A DNA stretch of 64,000 nt from NCBI GenBank assembly GCA_905178155.1, contig CAJINV010000001.1, forward strand, positions 4,550,233 to 4,614,232. The letters are read 5' to 3'. The notes beneath the pieces were generated by a model. It did not search any database and was not told the origin of the DNA. It saw nothing but the letters and a program-made list of their open reading frames with translations. The position numbers and the translations under genes are program-made. This stretch comes from Amoebophrya sp. A120. Lineage: Eukaryota > Sar > Dinophyceae > Syndiniales > Amoebophryaceae. This document shows, piece by piece, positions 59,601 through 64,000 of this stretch (positions within the stretch are counted from its first letter, which is position 1; each line of letters starts with the position of its first letter).

Positions 59601-62600
59601 AGAACAGGTTGGGCTTGGTGCCGAACGCGGCGCAGGGCACGATCTCCTTGCTAGCCTCGCGCTCCTCGCCGTCCTCCTCTCCCTCCTCGGGTGGGGGCGC
59701 TTCGGCTTCCGACGCCTTGGACGACTTCCTCGGCTCCTTCCGGGGCTTGCTTTGGTCCTCGCCGCGGCCCGGGTGAAACTTCAAGCCGGTGACGGCACCG
59801 TTGTGACCGGCCATCGTCTTGAGGGCCCCCGCATCCGCGGTTTCGGCGGAACTTGCATCGACCAGCAGGATGCTGCCGTTCTCCAATCCGACCGCGACGG
59901 TGCAGAGGTTGAGTTGCGACATTCCGTCGGACAGCAGCGAGTCCGTCGTGGGCGGGAAGGCGAGGCTGGTGACCGGCGATCCGCAGTCCACGGTGGCAAC
60001 GTGGGCGCCGTTGATGTAGCTCCACACATTGACCTTACCGTCCACGCCGCCGCTGACCATGACACCGTCGTGCTGCGAGAACGCCACACAGCTGACGCCC
60101 TGGGTGTGTCGGTCCAGCGGGTCGTTTTTCGGCACGCACACCGTCGCCGGCGCGTAGTAGGACACCACCGTGGGGTCCAGCAGCACGATTTCCGGAATGC
60201 GCTCCGGCGGCTTCACCGGCTCGGGGGGCGGCTGCGGCGGCTCCTCGCCCTCCTCCGCTTCCGGGGGGTCGTCGAAGAACTGCTGGCGCGCCTTCAGCTG
60301 CTTGTCGTACTCTTCGAGCGCGGCTTTCTCGGCGTCCTCCTCGGCCTTGGTCTGCTTCGGCAGCGTTTCCGGACCGGCGTACTTCACCTTCAGGCCGTGC
60401 ATCTCGTTGGGTCGCGAGTAGTACTCCACGCGGAGCAGGTGCTGCCCCTTGGTCAACTCCACCTCCGCGGTGGTTTGGTCCAGGTCGATCAGCAAGTTGT
60501 CGTTCACGAACATGCGGGCGCGCTTGTTGGCCTCGCAGAAGAACTTGTACAGCGCCCGCTTCTTGCCGCCGCACGCGACAGTCAAGTACCCCGTGTAGCG
60601 GGCGCAGAACCCGGGCGCGCCGTAGCGGTCGGGCAACCGCGTCCAGGGGTCGGTGTCCATGTCGAAGTCGAGCATCTTCTCGATACGCTGGATATCCGGG
60701 GTGCCGTTCGGCATGGTCATCTCCGTCGACATGTCCACCGGGAAGTACTCCGCCATGAAACCGGGCTTCTCCAAAATGTTGGTCGACTGCAGGTCGTGCT
60801 GCAGCACGCCGGCCGGAACGGACACCATGCTCTCGTGCGTGTCCGGTCCCTGGTACTTCAGGACCACTTTCTTGTCCATGTCGCTCTTGGCGCAGTAGTC
60901 CAAGCGGATCGTGTGCGTGCCCGCGACAAAGTAGTACCGCTTTCCCGCGACGATGTTCCGAGCGCCGATGCGGAGCGACGCGTAAGCCTCGGCGCTCAGG
61001 TCGAAGGTGTAATCCCCCATCTTCGCGATGGACAGCGTCCCGGAATAGCGGGTCGCGAAGTTGCCGGCGAACTCCATGCTCAGCCCCGTCCAGGGCTGGC
61101 CGTTTCCGGGCGCGCGGTTGATCTCCTGTTCCAGTCGCGTCAAATCCGGCTTGCGACCAAGCAGCGGTGGGATGCTGAGCGCGCCGTTGTTGAGCGCGCC
61201 GTTCATGTCCTCGTAGTTAAAGTACTGCGCGACCAGGCAGGCGCGCAGCTCGTCCGCCAGCACGGCGCGGTGCGGAGAGGCCGTAGCGCGCATGGTGGTC
61301 ACGGAGATGCGTTCCATCTCGATCATCAGCGTTCCCAACTGCAGCTTGATCGCGGCCTTGCCGTCGTCGCGCTCCGCGACGGACCACGTTCCGACCTGCC
61401 CGGACTCGGTCAGCGAAACCATGCCGTCCGCCTTGATCAGCAGCGAGTCCTCGGTCAACCGGCCGCCGGGCTTCCACAGCCAGTGCCCGCAGAACTCCAG
61501 CACCTTATCCGAGGGGTCCTTGGGTCGCACCAGCTGAGCGTGGATGCGACGGCCCATCCCTCCGTGTGCAAACTTCACGTCGTAGGTACCGTTGGAGTAC
61601 GCCTCCACCACGCTGCCGCTCACGTACCGGCCCTGGCCTTCGTAGTTCACCATCAAATCATCGCCGACCGCCAGGCGGCGGAACTCGAACCTGGTCTCCC
61701 AGAATGTTGGCTCCTCCTCGTTGCGCTTCTGACTCTGCAGCACCAGCTGGAAGCCGTGCACCTTGTTCACCTTGTCCTTTGCCTTGCTGCTCTGCGCGGC
61801 GATGTTCGTGATCGCGCGGCAGGCCTCACCCTGCAGCAGCGGAAAATCGGTGTGCTGGTTGATGCACTGCACGATCGTGTCTACCGTGCCCAAGTCGCAC
61901 ATGCGGTCGACCTGTTGATGCGCGGAAGATAATGTTTTGACGAAAAAAAATTGAGAAACTTTCTCAAATTCAATGCAGAAAAGACATGAAATTCTTTTGA
62001 ATTTCCAGACAACTAACTGTAACTTACTTTCTACTTCTCATGCATTTTGTTTTGAATTTGATTCTGCTTTTACTTATGAGCGAAAAAAAAAAGACGGCAG
62101 CAATACCACTTCCCCGGCGTGCGGGCCGCAGCACTGCGCTAAGTTTGCGATGGCGCGAATTCCGGTCTCCGCGATTGCGGGCAGGGACGTGTAGTTCATC
62201 AGTTTGTCTTGCAGAATGACGAGTCCGCCGTCCTTGTAGAAGTCGTAGCCGAAAAAGCCGGCGTTGACGCTGCTGGGCGAGGTGACGTTAGCAACCGCCT
62301 GAAAGGCCGACAGCACAGTCTCGTCCTCGTCTGCGCGCTGGAAAAGGTGGAGCACGAGCGGGTTTTCATTCCGTCGGAAGGTCTTGGCCTTGTTGGCGAT
62401 GGGCTTCCAGTCCGGGAAGTGCATCTGCTCCAGCATGCTGGTCACGCAGCTGGCGTCGTTGTCGGGCGAGTAGCAGAAGACGGGCAGCCGGCGCATAATG
62501 GTCTGCAGCTCCTGCGGCGCCTTCTTCACCTCCACCTCAAACATGGGGCACTTCTCCACGTGGCACATCATCAGCACCTGCGCCCCGCCCTCCAGCCCGC

Positions 62601-64000
62601 ACATAATCTCCTCCTTCACCACGTCCTTCATCAGGACATCCTGCCGGAGCAAGACCAGCATGTTCAGCGCGTTCAGCGGCGCCGTGTTCTTCTTGGGTTC
62701 CTCCGGCGCCTTCTTGTCGTCCTTCTTCTTCTTGTCGTCGCCCTTGTCGTCCTCTTTTTTGTCAAAGTCCGTCCCGAGCACCAGCCGGATGTTCGGCGTG
62801 AACTTGCGGATGGAATTGGCCAGTTGGAACGCGAACTCGCGCGAAAATTTGCTGCGGTCGTGCGTGACGTACAGGTCGTAGGTTTTCTGGAACCGCTTGC
62901 CCTTCTTCATCGTTTTCACCTTGTCGCTGACGTACTTGTAGTGGATGCCCACGTCGCGGGACTCGCCCTCGAAGATGCCCATCGACTTCGCGATGAAGGC
63001 GTGGTAGTTGAAGAAGGTGGTGTAACTGATCTCGCTCTCCAGCGTGAGACCCGGGTACAACATCATACTGTACACGCGGCGGGAAATCATCTCGCTGTAC
63101 TGGCCGCCGAGGGTCTCCGTCATCAGCCGGTCGATCTCCGCGAACTGCCCCCACGTGATGCGGCCCTTGCCCTGCGTGTCGTACAAGGCAAACAGGTTTT
63201 TGATGCAGGTCTCCACGTCGCCGGGGATCTTCTTGTTCTTCATTTCGTACAAACTGGTCTTGTACACGGCCAGCCGACCGTCGAACGCCAGCTCCATGGC
63301 CTGCGAGTTCTTATAGTTCAGCTTGAAGCTGGCCACGCCCGCGGCGCGGGTCCGCGGCGTCTTGTTATCGTCCGTCTTCACGAAGGCCGGGTCGGCAACT
63401 AAAGAGCGCAGCGTCGCGTCCGCGGTGCCCTCCAGGTACACAAACCGCATGGCCCGGTTCAAACAGGACTGCAGGACCGGGTCCTGGCACTTCTCGATCT
63501 CCGCGTCGATGTCCGGACACTGGGACAGGTGCTGGATGATGCACACCTGCAGCTTATCCTAATGAAAAACGTCCCCACCCCAGAGTCAAGATGGGGATTT
63601 TGCAACACAAACCTTGAAGTTTTGGGAGGCACGCATGACAAATTGCTAGCTGTATTGTAGCGCAGTTTAGAAAGGGAAGTCGCACTACAAATCCATCGGC
63701 TTATCCCGTTTACAGCATTACAAGTTCCAAAACACGATCGGAAATGCCTATCATGGGGATGCGCATTACAAATGCTCTTGCGCTTGCAGATCTGCATGAC
63801 AACTCTGGGGTGGGGATGCTTTTACACAGGATACAGCTCGGATTCCAGCGCGGCCTTCACCTCCTCGACCACCGCGCTGCCCTTCCCGTTCTCGTCGGTG
63901 GCGATATCACAGTGAAAAATGCCCCCCACCCCTGAAATTGCAAGAGTTTATGATGCGAAGTTTCCAAATGAAAGCTTTTTGTCATGCATGAAAGGAGTAC
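44699..64000 (-). CDS. Dynein heavy chain fused to an EF-hand/TIR-like/ARM/PA14/WD40 N-terminal region, 5' end outside window
   Basis: About 4,883 residues visible. Exons: 63904-63834, 63554-62107, 61911-59013, 58830-55528, 55322-54994, 54070-53174, 52867-52452, 52252-51571, 51398-50664, 50452-49493, 49334-48322, 48134-47834, 47656-47492, 47355-47069, 46912-46714, 46468-46367, 46102-45735, 45449-45107, 44854-44699. Fourteen introns are GT-AG and four are introners. N-terminal order: EF-hand-like loop (DTQGKGRITWGQ), TIR-like fold (YDLYVTHDRS, LNMLVLLRQD), armadillo-like helices (GIRAIANLAQCC, ACRAITNIAAQSS), two PA14 domains (YSGTLSIAKMGDYTFDL; YTGYLTVACGGKK), then WD40 repeats. The WD40 segment crosses a GT-AG junction (TAPLP|GHIAAVHNGAW) into the exon that holds SEDNSVRLWHF and, without break, the dynein linker. 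P-loops: GPAGTGKTE (about 56.70 kb), GFPPCGKTS (55.85 kb), GPTGTAKTA (53.58 kb), GVGGSGRKS (52.02 kb). The stalk lies at 51.2-50.0 kb; the end is ISQTDD. The usual DHC_N1 tail is absent. Confidence 0.93.
44855..45106 (+). mobile_element. Introner, family A
   Basis: 252 bp, in the C-terminal domain of the WD40-dynein (NPVY|KCSDRR). Perfect repeat TTGTA. Ends TATCCAATGCAAAAATG and CATATTTGCAATCCATA. Confidence 0.95.
46103..46366 (+). mobile_element. Introner, family A
   Basis: 264 bp, in the WD40-dynein (AETPE|QRYCN). Perfect repeat GCTCG. Interior in the same orientation as 15,081-15,354. Confidence 0.95.
52868..53173 (+). mobile_element. Introner, family C
   Basis: 306 bp, in the AAA3-AAA4 part of the WD40-dynein (YSRMF|NLVFV). 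Perfect repeat GAACA. Near-identical sister of 32,646-32,952. Confidence 0.96.
54071..54993 (-). other. Longest ordinary intron (923 bp) of the WD40-dynein
   Basis: GTACAGTAAC donor and CTGACAG acceptor. It is much longer than neighbouring introns of about 120-330 bp. It contains GC-rich blocks (54,150-54,320), T-runs near 54,340-54,370 and 54,545-54,585, and a 178-codon open frame on the + strand (54,331-54,867) with no recognisable domain. No introner ends or flanking repeats found. Confidence 0.55.
63555..63833 (-). mobile_element. Introner, family D, inverted relative to 26-304
   Basis: 279 bp, in the WD40-dynein (ESEL|QVCII). Perfect repeat CAGCT. Ends TATCCTAATGAAAAACG and GCTTTTACACAGGATA. 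Same length as the copy at 26-304 and closely similar to its reverse complement. Confidence 0.96.
63905..64000 (+). mobile_element. Introner, family C, cut by window edge
   Basis: Left end TATCACAGTGAAAAATGCC with the family C interior (GATGCGAAGTTTCCAAATGA, TTTTTGTCATGCATGA). The preceding GGCGA should recur beyond the window. Only 71 bp of coding sequence lie between it and the element at 63,555-63,833. Confidence 0.88.

Noticed and set aside
59059-61932. 957-codon + strand open frame opposite the PA14/WD40 exon
   Set aside because: Shadow of the minus-strand coding exon; no recognisable domain.
1-64000. tRNA, rRNA and spliced-leader RNA genes
   Set aside because: I looked for cloverleaf-type boxes and the dinoflagellate leader sequence on both strands and saw none; a covariance-model search would be decisive.

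Overview
The window is eukaryotic nuclear DNA from a flagellated protist with many introns, most likely an alveolate. The best guess is a dinoflagellate of the Amoebophrya/Syndiniales type. The reasons are two axonemal dynein heavy chains, strictly one-strand gene order, and a dense population of introner-type elements (mobile elements that become introns), which are known from Amoebophrya and other dinoflagellates. The organism name is inference; the gene content is read directly.

All nine supported genes lie on the minus strand. From high to low coordinates they are: (1) a huge dynein heavy chain with an N-terminal EF-hand/TIR-like/armadillo/PA14/WD40 region, entering from beyond the window and ending at 44,699; (2) SmD3, 43,019-42,332; (3) an unknown Ser/Gly-rich protein of 753 aa, 41,641-38,265; (4) ribosomal protein eL34, 36,587-35,879; (5) a 3-hydroxyisobutyrate-dehydrogenase-type enzyme, 35,431-34,340; (6) a secreted 2,936-aa multidomain lectin/discoidin protein, 33,505-20,328; (7) a Kelch-IPT-filamin dynein heavy chain of 4,205 aa, 18,991-3,154; (8) a small gene ending at 1,830; (9) a Sec14/CRAL-TRIO protein starting at 1,808 and running off the left edge. 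The two dyneins are parts of the flagellar motor, SmD3 and eL34 are housekeeping genes, and the lectin protein looks like a surface or secreted adhesin.

The most striking feature is the set of 25 intron-like insertions (24 complete) lying inside coding sequence. Each starts TAT and ends ATA (or a near variant), carries terminal inverted repeats, and is flanked by a 5-bp direct duplication of host sequence: 19 perfect, 4 with one mismatch, 1 with two. Removing each element plus one 5-bp copy, together with the ordinary introns, restores single open frames with exact codon sums (2,937 codons for the lectin gene, 754 for the unknown gene, 4,206 for the Kelch dynein). At least nine sequence families share this end structure. 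Three families occur in both orientations although all host genes point the same way. No register of the 5-bp repeat gives a GT...AG intron for any complete element, whereas almost all of the roughly 36 other introns are GT-AG. The window therefore holds two separate intron populations.

Gene models were built by hand from splice motifs and frame continuity; a boundary may be off by a base. Exons next to an element are given with one copy of the 5-bp repeat on each side; the mature message would keep only one.
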